Of a DNA stretch of 64,000 nt, positions 27,877 to 36,939 are shown in pieces; within the stretch, counting starts at the first letter, position 1, and each line of letters opens with the position of its first letter. This DNA comes from a virus. The stretch lies in the IMG/VR virus record IMGVR_UViG_3300008108_000087, positions 17,529 through 81,528 of that record; one strand, given 5' to 3'. Both the position numbers and the translations under genes were made by a program. The notes beneath the pieces were generated by a model, which saw nothing but the letters and a program-made list of their open reading frames with translations, was not told the DNA's origin and searched no databases.

Positions 27877-28794
27877 TTATTCAGTAATATCGTCAAAGTT
27901 TAACGTTTGGTCTATATCAGTCCTTCCCTCACGAATCTCATATAATGTCTCATTAAATTCGTCCTTAACTTCGTATAGGTTAAACTGTTTATAAATGTTG
28001 TTTGAGCCATCATAGATCGTGTAGATACCTGAAGATACCGCCTTACTTTGATTACCATAAAGAGCAAGTGCAAGCGTAGATGCGTCATGTTCAACCATTT
28101 CTACCTCAATCGTAGTTGGATTAAAATAGCTGTTTGTTAGTATAATTTTTTGTAGTGGTTGGCCAATAAATGGGACAGTATTTGGTTTATTAGTAGGTGC
28201 AGAAGATGGGGTGACAGTCAAAAACACTAAGTTTGTTGGTGAGTCTGAATATCTATATCTAACTGATTTTTGTGTGGTATTTGTTAAGTTTGTTGTTACT
28301 GGCTCACAATAAAATGAAGATGTTACAATTTTATAAAAATTTTGGACTTTTTTATTATCAGTAACACTTATATATTCTACTCTATATCCAACCAAACCCT
28401 GTGGGGCGAATTTAGATCTATCCTCTTGTTCAACGTTTCCAAGATCAATTACAATACCCCTAACTGAAGATAATGATGCTAAAACACCACAATCTGTTAT
28501 TTGTGTTCTTATTTGTTTTGGTCTTACGTGAAGTGTGTATATCCCTAACTCGGAGAATGTGGTACTTTCTAATCTTAATGTATACATACCACCCAAAACC
28601 TCCACATTTGGAGCGTTTGTATCATCAGTTGTATTTGCATTGTGATATAATGGTGATAAGATAGCTGCCGAATCCAACTTTGTTAGTGTTGAATCGGTAG
28701 TTGCACCTCTGTCCGCAGCATAGTGAAGTAGTATTTCTACATCTTCTGGTGATACATCCGCTGGTCTTATTGTTCCGTAACTTCCTACTGCCAT
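27877..28794 (-). CDS. Virion/baseplate protein, unknown
   Basis: A 305-residue beta-rich protein without signal or membrane segments. It starts MAVGSYGTIRPADVSPEDVE and contains two central beta-rich stretches (IYTLHVRPKQIRTQI, VGYRVEYISVTDN). It ends two bases before the large connector gene begins, inside a string of tail genes, so it is probably a baseplate or fibre-attachment subunit. No homologous fold is evident by eye. Confidence 0.75.
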   Translation of the reverse strand: MAVGSYGTIRPADVSPEDVEILLHYAADRGATTDSTLTKLDSAAILSPLYHNANTTDDTNAPNVEVLGGMYTLRLESTTFSELGIYTLHVRPKQIRTQITDCGVLASLSSVRGIVIDLGNVEQEDRSKFAPQGLVGYRVEYISVTDNKKVQNFYKIVTSSFYCEPVTTNLTNTTQKSVRYRYSDSPTNLVFLTVTPSSAPTNKPNTVPFIGQPLQKIILTNSYFNPTTIEVEMVEHDASTLALALYGNQSKAVSSGIYTIYDGSNNIYKQFNLYEVKDEFNETLYEIREGRTDIDQTLNFDDITE

Positions 28795-28818
28795 AGCATT
28801 TTAATAATAAATATAATT

Positions 28819-30081
28819 TTATTGTTTTTTCACAACGAAAAATCCATTTCCATATATGTCTAATTCGCCAATATTGTCAATTTCCCCTAATCTTAAATTA
28901 AATTCAGATACCCCCATCTTACCTCTTTCAACAAATATGTCAGAATAAACCGATGGATCTGAAACAAACCCCAAAAAATGCTCATTTCTGGTTAACATTT
29001 TATTTACCACATACTCTGTAGCAAAATCTGTACTGTTACCTGTTGTAAATCCAGAAGTTCCATTTATAATGTGGTTTGGCACTTTTCCTGTAACATAGGT
29101 TACCCCGTCTGAGCAATCATAATAATCTAAGCCATCAACTGTATATTTTGAACAGCTTAAGGTTGTACCAGGTAGTGAAGTTGATGTTACACCCGTATAA
29201 GCCGTTTGGCCGTATAATTTTTTTTCTATAATTCTACTTTTACCAACAGCAACAAATGTTAAACTTGTTGACGATAGTGTTTTTGTTGATCCTGAAGCCG
29301 CCACACCATAATCTGTGTATGGGAAGGTAAAAGTAAGGGTACCCAAACTAGTTGGATCACCGATAACTAAAGGTAGCTTTATTGTCCTTGATAATGTTTG
29401 TACTTTCCAAGGGCTATTCATTGTAATTGAAATTACTTTACTACCTGCAGTTGAATATGTTTTGGTTGCGTTACCTAAAATTGAAATAGAAGAGGCTGTA
29501 GAATCTCCCCAATTAATTTGGAAGGTTGCGTCAACGACTCTTTTTAAAGTATTTGTATTGGTTGTGTTATAAACAGTTACGGTGTTTCCAGAAGCTTTAT
29601 ATGTAAAATTACAAAGTTGTTCTACTTGATCGATATCACCATCAAAACCAACCATAACACCTAATTCATCTACTTTTGAATCTAGAAGTATTGGTAATTC
29701 ATAATCTGGATATGCAGCTGATTTATTTTTTCCAATGTTAACCCAAGATGTTCCATTCCATCTATAATAATAACCTTTGTCTGTCCACGTTAACGCTTCT
29801 GGTTGCTCAACCCAAAACGATGTTTGTGTTGACGGTATTTTATTTAAATTTGAAACAACTAATGATTTATATATTTTACCATTATAATAAATGGTATCTC
29901 CAGAGGTGTAAGTGATATCGCTATACCATTTAACATCCATGACTGTTGTTCCACTAGTTGGTACAGTTGTTGCTGACCATGGAACTAACTGTAGGTTATT
30001 ATCATACCAATACTGCCCAGCGTTATATAAAACAACCGATAATATATTTTTTTGCAATATTTCGTACTTATATTTTCTCAT
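28819..30081 (-). CDS. Tail protein with carbohydrate-binding-like and PKD-like modules
   Basis: A 420-residue protein. Residues 52-90 fit the pattern of CBM5/12 chitin-binding modules: Trp52, Tyr-Thr-Ser-Gly-Asp, Tyr-Asn-Gly-Lys-Ile-Tyr, Pro and Trp90. Residues about 185-225 look PKD-like: Ile-Asn-Trp-Gly-Asp-Ser, then Lys-Thr-Tyr-Ser-Thr-Ala-Gly-Ser. The C-terminal ~100 residues contain a Gly/Asn-rich end (LDIYGNGFFVVKKQ). Such modules on tail proteins usually bind surface glycans. It lies between two unknown tail genes with short gaps. Confidence 0.75.
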   Translation of the reverse strand: MRKYKYEILQKNILSVVLYNAGQYWYDNNLQLVPWSATTVPTSGTTVMDVKWYSDITYTSGDTIYYNGKIYKSLVVSNLNKIPSTQTSFWVEQPEALTWTDKGYYYRWNGTSWVNIGKNKSAAYPDYELPILLDSKVDELGVMVGFDGDIDQVEQLCNFTYKASGNTVTVYNTTNTNTLKRVVDATFQINWGDSTASSISILGNATKTYSTAGSKVISITMNSPWKVQTLSRTIKLPLVIGDPTSLGTLTFTFPYTDYGVAASGSTKTLSSTSLTFVAVGKSRIIEKKLYGQTAYTGVTSTSLPGTTLSCSKYTVDGLDYYDCSDGVTYVTGKVPNHIINGTSGFTTGNSTDFATEYVVNKMLTRNEHFLGFVSDPSVYSDIFVERGKMGVSEFNLRLGEIDNIGELDIYGNGFFVVKKQ

Positions 30082-30083
30082 TT

Positions 30084-30917
30084 TTATAATTTAGCCGCAG
30101 TACCACTGCCAAAATCACAATCACTTGTAATTCCTCTAGTTATTTTATAGCTATGGTCCGATCTTTTGAATCTTACTTGATAGTAAACATCATTAATTTC
30201 GTCCACAGTATTACTATAATTCATCTCATAAAACTTAACAGGATTTGCTGTTGTACCCACTCTTTCACCATTTACTAAGCTAGAATTATTTGCTGTTAAA
30301 TCTTTATTTAAAAATCTCGTAATTGTGCCGTCTTCAGCATTAAAAAATCTAGCAGTCATGTAAAAGGTTAGACCGCTAAACACACTATCATCACCAAACC
30401 AAAACAAATACATATTTTCGGTGTTTCTGTAGTTGTTACCATTAAATACCGGTACAAAAATGTCTTCTCTTAAATTTAAGTCGAAAACTTTTTGTCCAAG
30501 AGGTATTGATAGGTTTTTAGCAAAAACAAGTTTTTGTGTTTCTCTTTCTCTTGTTGTATAAAATTCTAATCTAAAGAAACTATTAACGGTGTGTTTTAAT
30601 AACTTAGCATTTTCTTTTGGGCTTATACCAATTAAATCGTAGTCAAAGCCATTATCATAATCTCTAGGATTTTGATTATTTAAAAAATAAAACTGATACC
30701 AAATGTCACATTGTTTAGTCGATACCCCAGATATTGTCACATCGTAAGGTTCATGAATATATCTAACAGTTTCATAGTTTTCAACCGGATTAATAATTGA
30801 TCTAAGAACTTCTTCCTGATAATCTAGGAAATTTTCTTCCCAACCAGCATTTATTCTAAAATCTGTTTCCGGATTAAAAACCAAAGATTTACTATCTCTA
30901 TTATACAATATATTCAT
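30084..30917 (-). CDS. Tail/baseplate protein, unknown
   Basis: A 277-residue protein rich in Phe, Tyr, Asn and Asp with no membrane segment. It starts MNILYNRDSKSLVFNPETDF. Segments such as LGQKVFDLNLREDIFVPV and YYQVRFKRSDHSYKI are beta-like. It is translated from a tight cluster (two-base gaps at both ends) with other tail genes. Structural role inferred from position only. Confidence 0.72.
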   Translation of the reverse strand: MNILYNRDSKSLVFNPETDFRINAGWEENFLDYQEEVLRSIINPVENYETVRYIHEPYDVTISGVSTKQCDIWYQFYFLNNQNPRDYDNGFDYDLIGISPKENAKLLKHTVNSFFRLEFYTTRERETQKLVFAKNLSIPLGQKVFDLNLREDIFVPVFNGNNYRNTENMYLFWFGDDSVFSGLTFYMTARFFNAEDGTITRFLNKDLTANNSSLVNGERVGTTANPVKFYEMNYSNTVDEINDVYYQVRFKRSDHSYKITRGITSDCDFGSGTAAKL

Positions 30918-30918
30918 T

Positions 30919-32685
30919 TTAACAATTTATGTTTGTATTTCCGAACCCTTTAAATCCATCTGATTTATTATTAAATTCTTTTTCGTTTATAAAATAAAAA
31001 TTAAAATCTGTTTTAACATAATGCTGTCCATTTACAAATGGAAAGTCGGTGCCATTACCTTCATCATCAACAAACCCATGATCATATAAATCCCTCCACT
31101 TCCATAATCTTTCATCTGGAAAGTATCTGGCATTATCTGGAAGATCTAATATATTGTTAGTATTAAATGTTTCAATATATGATGAAAGCTGTCTTAGCTT
31201 TACTCTATAGTGTGGTTGATATAATAACCCCATTTTATTGTTTGCTGTAGCTCCGCTAAAGCCTGTAACATTTTCATCTTGACTATGATCAAAAATTGTT
31301 GTTGGGTGAACAATTTTATGAAGCGCTTCAGATATGATTCTTTCTTTTAATTCATAAGGATTGTATTCGACAAATGCACCAGTTAAAATTGTTCCAGTTG
31401 GTATTGTGCTACCAGATGTAAAAGTTATTCCACTAATAGTAACAGATGTACCACTAAGTGATGTTTCTTGTGTTGTTGTTCCACTAAAATGATCATCTAT
31501 CCAACTATCGTGTAAATGAAATCTATAACCAACCTTTGGTGGATATTCAAAATAACCTGAGCCATTTTTAAATAAAACTGTTACATAAACCTCTGTTGGT
31601 GTATAACCAAGATTATTTGTTAGGCCAGTTAAAATAAAACTATTTCTAAAATCATATAATAAAGACTCTGGTCGATTTCTTTCAACTAAAACATCATTAT
31701 TACCAACACTATCTTCAAATAAAATCTTTTTTTCTTCCTCAAATATTGGTACCTCAAATCCGGCTTTATCTAAAATATAATCGGTATGTGGGGTTAATAT
31801 TTTATGTTTATGTACGTAATATGTTGATGTTGTTCCTGATATATTTTTATCATTAATACATCTTTTAATTGTGATTAATGTTGGTAGGGTTATACCACTA
31901 AATTGTTGTCTATTTAAATTTATTACATACTTTGATGAATTGTATTTATCATCCCCTAGGCTTGAAACAGAATATGTTTTTCCGCTTACAGCCGAAACAG
32001 AAGATATTATAACAAACTCATCTTCACCAATTCCATGTGGGACTGGTGTTATTAATTTATAATTTGTTGCTGTTGTTTCTACTCTACATGGTATTCCTTT
32101 TCCACTAGTAAATGTAATAATATTTGTACCTTCTACTTTGGTTGCCCCACTTAGTGTATACTTCATTGGGTAATTAGTATCACCACTGTATACGTAACTC
32201 ATATAAAGATTCCAGTTATGGTATGGGGCATCCATATTGGATATATTCTGATGTTTATTTCTTGGTTTTGTTGGTAATGAAAATGTTGGTGTATAAGTGC
32301 CGTATGTTGATCCACTAACAGATGGAATGCTAATATCTTGTCTATATGTGTCTCTTCTTATAAATGCAAATTCATCATATGGAATATATCCTGTATTATC
32401 TCCAATATCACCCGCACCGCTTAAATAAAGATATTCAGTTAAATTTTGATAATTACTATCACCCTCATACATGTTTCTGAATATCATTCTTAGTTTACCA
32501 TATATTTTATATTTGTTGCTTTGTGCCCTTTCGTAGCTAAAGTGTTCTTCAAGATCTAAAACAATTGAACGGTCACCTTCCCTTAACAATTCTTCACTTG
32601 TTTCTAAACCAATTCTTGTTGATAGATCAACAGCTGGGGCCTTATGATACCTTAACTCTGGTAATATGATTGTTTTCTTTTCCAT
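30919..32685 (-). CDS. Large virion protein, unknown
   Basis: A 588-residue protein beginning MEKKTIILPELRYHKAPAVD. The N-terminal ~90 residues are charged. The rest is beta-rich and Gly/Ser/Thr-rich, ending with a Trp/Phe/Asp-rich part (LWKWRDLYDHGFVDDEGNG). The start overlaps the stop of the upstream ORF by one base. It probably forms part of the baseplate periphery. I do not recognise a family. Confidence 0.72.
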   Translation of the reverse strand: MEKKTIILPELRYHKAPAVDLSTRIGLETSEELLREGDRSIVLDLEEHFSYERAQSNKYKIYGKLRMIFRNMYEGDSNYQNLTEYLYLSGAGDIGDNTGYIPYDEFAFIRRDTYRQDISIPSVSGSTYGTYTPTFSLPTKPRNKHQNISNMDAPYHNWNLYMSYVYSGDTNYPMKYTLSGATKVEGTNIITFTSGKGIPCRVETTATNYKLITPVPHGIGEDEFVIISSVSAVSGKTYSVSSLGDDKYNSSKYVINLNRQQFSGITLPTLITIKRCINDKNISGTTSTYYVHKHKILTPHTDYILDKAGFEVPIFEEEKKILFEDSVGNNDVLVERNRPESLLYDFRNSFILTGLTNNLGYTPTEVYVTVLFKNGSGYFEYPPKVGYRFHLHDSWIDDHFSGTTTQETSLSGTSVTISGITFTSGSTIPTGTILTGAFVEYNPYELKERIISEALHKIVHPTTIFDHSQDENVTGFSGATANNKMGLLYQPHYRVKLRQLSSYIETFNTNNILDLPDNARYFPDERLWKWRDLYDHGFVDDEGNGTDFPFVNGQHYVKTDFNFYFINEKEFNNKSDGFKGFGNTNINC

Positions 32686-33578
32686 TATTCAGTTGATGGG
32701 AATGCACCTTTTGGTCCATAATATTTTATAAATTTATCATAAGCCGTGCTGCCAGGTCTTAATCCGAAATAGAATTGGAATGGTGTTGATAATACTTGTT
32801 TGTTTCCAGAATAGTTTAATGCTGTTTGATAAATAAATGTTTCATTATTGTCTTTTACATATGGTATTGGTGCAGACCATGCCCCATTAACTACAACATA
32901 GATATTTCCAGTTAATGGATTTTTCTGGGTTCCAGTTAAAACATGTAGCCAAAGGTCTCCTTCAACAAATTCTGTTGCACTTGTTGGTGTTGTTAATCTT
33001 ATTGCCTCAAATCTTTCTAATGAATCAGGATAGTTACCAACAAGAGAAAACGTATCATGTGTTTTTGTCATTGGTTTAATTAAATATTCCTCTTCACCAT
33101 CAGCCATTAAATAATTTGTTGTTGTACTAGTTGTTCCTGATATTGAAACCATTCTTTGTAATTTTTGAACACCGATAGCATTTCTGTCCCAAAATTGGTC
33201 ATCGTTTAAACCAAATCCAGTTGCACCTTTATTCCATAAATAAAAAGGAACTTTTTGTGTAAAATCACCCAATCTATTATTTAAACAATATCTAACAAAA
33301 CTTCCATTTACATCTAATTTAAAATCAATTGGTGTTGGCCCCCATGACGATCCATTTTTAAAATATGTCATAAACGTTGTATCTTCTGGATCTAAGAATT
33401 CACCATTAAACATAAAATAATGTGAACTATCTAAATCAAAAGCTTCAATGCCAGCTTCACAATTTATTGATATTAATTGTAAAACATCACCATCCATTAC
33501 GTAACCATTAAAAGTGTAACCACTATTAGTGAAGAAATCATCAATATTGATCAAAACATATCTCATCAAAAAATTCAT
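32685..33578 (-). CDS. Virion protein overlapping the large wedge-like gene in the +1 frame
   Basis: About 297 residues from the ATG at 33578, or about 293 from 33566. An open frame back to 33710 is only a shadow of the upstream gene. It overlaps the last 38 bases of 33541-36879. The sequence is beta-rich, with Leu-Trp-Asn-Lys-Gly-Ala-Thr-Gly-Phe-Gly-Leu and Phe-Gln-Phe-Tyr-Phe-Gly-Leu-Arg-Pro-Gly-Ser. The in-frame GAA TTT TTT near the overlap is the same as at 61892-61900, so it could also be a recoded extension of the upstream protein rather than a separate gene. An independent gene is the simpler view. Confidence 0.65.
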   Translation of the reverse strand: MNFLMRYVLINIDDFFTNSGYTFNGYVMDGDVLQLISINCEAGIEAFDLDSSHYFMFNGEFLDPEDTTFMTYFKNGSSWGPTPIDFKLDVNGSFVRYCLNNRLGDFTQKVPFYLWNKGATGFGLNDDQFWDRNAIGVQKLQRMVSISGTTSTTTNYLMADGEEEYLIKPMTKTHDTFSLVGNYPDSLERFEAIRLTTPTSATEFVEGDLWLHVLTGTQKNPLTGNIYVVVNGAWSAPIPYVKDNNETFIYQTALNYSGNKQVLSTPFQFYFGLRPGSTAYDKFIKYYGPKGAFPSTE

Positions 33579-36500
33579 CTCTAACACCAACATCATAGAA
33601 AGTTGTTGGGTGTAAAAGCTCAACGTACGGTTTTTGTTCATTTGGTTTTTGGCCAATAAATAATTTTGTTGTTGGATTATAAGGTGTGCTTCTATAATAG
33701 AATTTCCCATCTAAAACATTAAAGAAAACTAATTCTCTAGGGTACTTACTACCTCTTTGATTTAAATCTCTTATTGTTTTATCATCCCATTTTATTCTAT
33801 AGTCAAATTTAAAGAAGTATAATAATCCGTGAAGCCAATTCTCTATGAATGAATAATTTGTTACACCACCACAGAAGAACAATCCTATCCTTTTTCTTCT
33901 ATACCATTCTTGTATCATCGATGCATTTTTAGAGCCACCTTCAACAACCGGTATAACAGTAAACACACCGTCCCTTATTTCTGAATACCCAGATTTTGTT
34001 TTTCTATCATAATATGTATTTCCAAGTTTTGACCAAATCACTAGTCTAGGCAAACGACCTGCACCACTAGAACCAATGATATCAGCCATAATGGTATAAC
34101 TTGAATTTGGTTTTGTTGCTGATTCAACATAACCAGATGGGTACGCTGGTGGATATACTGGTGTATATCTATCACCATATGTTGATCCTGTTGACCAAAG
34201 ATATGCTTGAGATATAGATATAGATTCATCATATGCCTTATCATATTTAAAGCAACCCTCTTCAATATTAAACACTGCCGCAGGGCTATCTGGATTTATC
34301 TTGGGTTTACTTCTATCATAAATTCTAAGTGTAACGTATGTACCTCTATCTGCGTAATTACCTGAACCATTATTACCTCCACTATATCCTTCGTAGTTAA
34401 AACCAGAAAGCTCAGCCCAACTTCCGTGATTGAAAAATAAACCATTAACAGTTCTACTTGAATACTCTCCAACAACATTTACTAAATATGTAACATATGC
34501 TGTTCCATAGTTACCTTCACCAGTTGCCCAAGAATCTAAAATACCTTGATTTATAGTATTTGTTGCAAATTTAATTCTATCCCCAGCCGCAGCATTTGTA
34601 CTAAATGAAACAGTGAAATCACTTAATGAAACAGATTTTGTTAATGTATCACCACTTGCTGGCGAATATGGTAGTATATTATCTTTAACTGCCGATACTG
34701 CTTCCGCAACAAATCTAGAATTATTTGGGTCATTTGGTATCGGTGTGATAGTATATGTATGTAAACTATTTAAAATTGTTCTTGTAGCAGAGTTAGTACT
34801 ACCTGTGATTGCGAAGGTGTTTCCACTCATAAATGAATCGTTCGGATCATAGTCTCTTGCTCTACCACCAGGAAAAACTGCTGATGTGTTTTCATTTGTA
34901 TCTGTGTTAAATGAATAAGGTATCACAAATACATTACCTCCCGTAGCACCAATCCCTATAACCTTAAATGTAATTTCACCAACAGAACAATAAGTACTAG
35001 ATAATGATGCACCTAATGTTGCATATTCATCATCAGTAGAACATTCTTCACAATCTGGATACGTTGTTAATGATAATGTTTGAGTTCCATTAACTTGTAA
35101 TCTATGTGCGATATCTTGAAATTGTTCCCCGATTTTAGCGAAAGGTCTCCAGTTAAACGGCCACCCAAAATATATTGCATACAATGCCTTACCAATAGTC
35201 ATAAAAAATCTACCTAGTAATTCAAAAACAAAATTTAATATGATGGCAAATATAAATTGTAAGAATAATAGAACTTGTGATAGTAATAGACCAAATTTAG
35301 TTCTATTTTTAAATGCAAAGTTTGTTGGTATGTAATTTGCTGTACCTGTACAATCATCTTCAGAGTTCGGTCTAATTTCTTTTATACCTAAAAATGCGTC
35401 TCTTCTGGTTAAACCAAATAAATTTTCTACAGCAGATACTTCATAATGTGATCCTTGAAAGGATGTTGGTGTGTATACTTTTCCGTAAATAAATTTATAA
35501 AAATAATCTTCAGGTATGTCATTATTGTTTGTGCCTAATATCAATTCTTTTTTATGTAATTTTTCTGCCGATGTTAGTGGCTCAAGTGTTACACCAGTTG
35601 GTACTGGTACATTTATGTAATCTTCAAATACATCTGAAAAAACATATGATGAAATAATAGCTTCACTATATTCGCTAGCACCGCCAGTACTATACTTATT
35701 AAATTCTCTAATATTTGGAACTAAATAAGTTGCAGATGATGTGCCTCTTGCTGAGCCTTCTCCTGATGACCCGCTTAATTCTAATTTAAGTCTTGCTATT
35801 GTTGATGTGGCAACCCCTTTGTTAGGGTCATTTGTTGTTTCTTGTTCACCAAACTCATTTGTATAAACATAATCAAGATTCATTGGCATCGTTGCCATTG
35901 CTGTTCCATCTTCGTCAATAACCCCTGGATTAAAATATTCTAATTCTGGATATAATGTTACACCATCTGATCCTATAACTTTCCTACCAGTAAATCTAAC
36001 CCCCTGTATTTTACCGTCACTTGTTTGTAAATTACATTTATATCCACTTTTTCTTCTAATAACACCACTTCTTTTAACTGCGTCACCATCTGAATCTGTA
36101 ACCGCTGAAACCAACATTAAGGATACTGGATCAACTTTAATTCCTAAGTTAGATAAGTCGAAATCTGCCCTGGTTATTCCTATTTGACACAAATCCATAT
36201 TTCCCCAAAAAGGAGAAACATCAATAGTTTTATCGAAAGCAACTATTTGTGGTAACCCATCTAAATCGGTATCGGATCTGAATTTGAAAAATCTATCAAA
36301 TTTATTAGCGTCTTCACCTTGTCTTATAAAGTCATATGGTCTAAGTGAAAAACAACCCATATCTGATAAATCAACATCAATATGTAATTGCTGTTCGCCT
36401 AAAGGTATGCCCCAAATCATATAGTCACCAGCATAGTTTGTTTTAGCTGTGAACTTGTAATATTTTTCAAAAACTTCTAATTGTTCTTCTCTACTAAGAA

Positions 36501-36879
36501 TATCGTTTTGGTCTGGGAATGTACCTGTTGGTGTATGCCCAGCATGTTGTTGTCTAGCTGGTAATAGGTTATATCTATAACCATCATCATTTTTATCACT
36601 ACTAAGTTTGAATGGGTAAAGTGTGGAAATTACTGGATCTTGCTCGTCTTGGTCTGATATTGGTACTAAAATGGAAACTCTTGCGTTTGGTATACCTAAT
36701 CCATTATTTGCTGTTACCCTACCGCAAACAACACCATAGTCAGCACATAATGACGTATAAGCGTCTTGTTGTGTGAATTTTAAGGATAAAATTTCTAAAA
36801 GATCATAATCCTGTTTTAATTCAACAGTTACTTTCTTATCCCCGTTTAAAGTGGTGTTAATTCTGTGCTTTTGTACCAT
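33541..36879 (-). CDS. Very large baseplate-wedge-like protein with a membrane-like segment
   Basis: An 1112-residue protein. Its N-terminus (MVQKHRINTTLNGDKKVTVE) leads into a beta domain with a VVCGRVTANNGLGIPNARVS stretch resembling carboxypeptidase-regulatory-like folds (about 45-170). Its position, next to gp6- and gp25-like genes, suggests the gp7-like wedge or its replacement. Residues about 528-575 are strongly hydrophobic (LLLSQVLLFLQFIFAIILNF, then FELLGRFF), a stretch long enough for two membrane helices and very unusual for a virion protein. Cys motifs (CEEC near 615) are present. The C-terminus reads VRDEFFDEICFDQY. A TATTTATA box lies seven bases before the ATG. Confidence 0.8.
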   Translation of the reverse strand: MVQKHRINTTLNGDKKVTVELKQDYDLLEILSLKFTQQDAYTSLCADYGVVCGRVTANNGLGIPNARVSILVPISDQDEQDPVISTLYPFKLSSDKNDDGYRYNLLPARQQHAGHTPTGTFPDQNDILSREEQLEVFEKYYKFTAKTNYAGDYMIWGIPLGEQQLHIDVDLSDMGCFSLRPYDFIRQGEDANKFDRFFKFRSDTDLDGLPQIVAFDKTIDVSPFWGNMDLCQIGITRADFDLSNLGIKVDPVSLMLVSAVTDSDGDAVKRSGVIRRKSGYKCNLQTSDGKIQGVRFTGRKVIGSDGVTLYPELEYFNPGVIDEDGTAMATMPMNLDYVYTNEFGEQETTNDPNKGVATSTIARLKLELSGSSGEGSARGTSSATYLVPNIREFNKYSTGGASEYSEAIISSYVFSDVFEDYINVPVPTGVTLEPLTSAEKLHKKELILGTNNNDIPEDYFYKFIYGKVYTPTSFQGSHYEVSAVENLFGLTRRDAFLGIKEIRPNSEDDCTGTANYIPTNFAFKNRTKFGLLLSQVLLFLQFIFAIILNFVFELLGRFFMTIGKALYAIYFGWPFNWRPFAKIGEQFQDIAHRLQVNGTQTLSLTTYPDCEECSTDDEYATLGASLSSTYCSVGEITFKVIGIGATGGNVFVIPYSFNTDTNENTSAVFPGGRARDYDPNDSFMSGNTFAITGSTNSATRTILNSLHTYTITPIPNDPNNSRFVAEAVSAVKDNILPYSPASGDTLTKSVSLSDFTVSFSTNAAAGDRIKFATNTINQGILDSWATGEGNYGTAYVTYLVNVVGEYSSRTVNGLFFNHGSWAELSGFNYEGYSGGNNGSGNYADRGTYVTLRIYDRSKPKINPDSPAAVFNIEEGCFKYDKAYDESISISQAYLWSTGSTYGDRYTPVYPPAYPSGYVESATKPNSSYTIMADIIGSSGAGRLPRLVIWSKLGNTYYDRKTKSGYSEIRDGVFTVIPVVEGGSKNASMIQEWYRRKRIGLFFCGGVTNYSFIENWLHGLLYFFKFDYRIKWDDKTIRDLNQRGSKYPRELVFFNVLDGKFYYRSTPYNPTTKLFIGQKPNEQKPYVELLHPTTFYDVGVRDEFFDEICFDQY

Positions 36880-36885
36880 ATTAAC

Positions 36886-36893
36886 TATAAATA
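36886..36893 (-). promoter_or_regulatory. TATTTATA box upstream of 33541-36879
   Basis: Exact octamer six bases before the ATG, in the 60-base gap after the gp6-like gene. Confidence 0.3.
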
Positions 36894-36939
36894 GAAACTC
36901 ATCAATTTTCCTATAGAAAAAAGATAAGTAAAAAAGACG

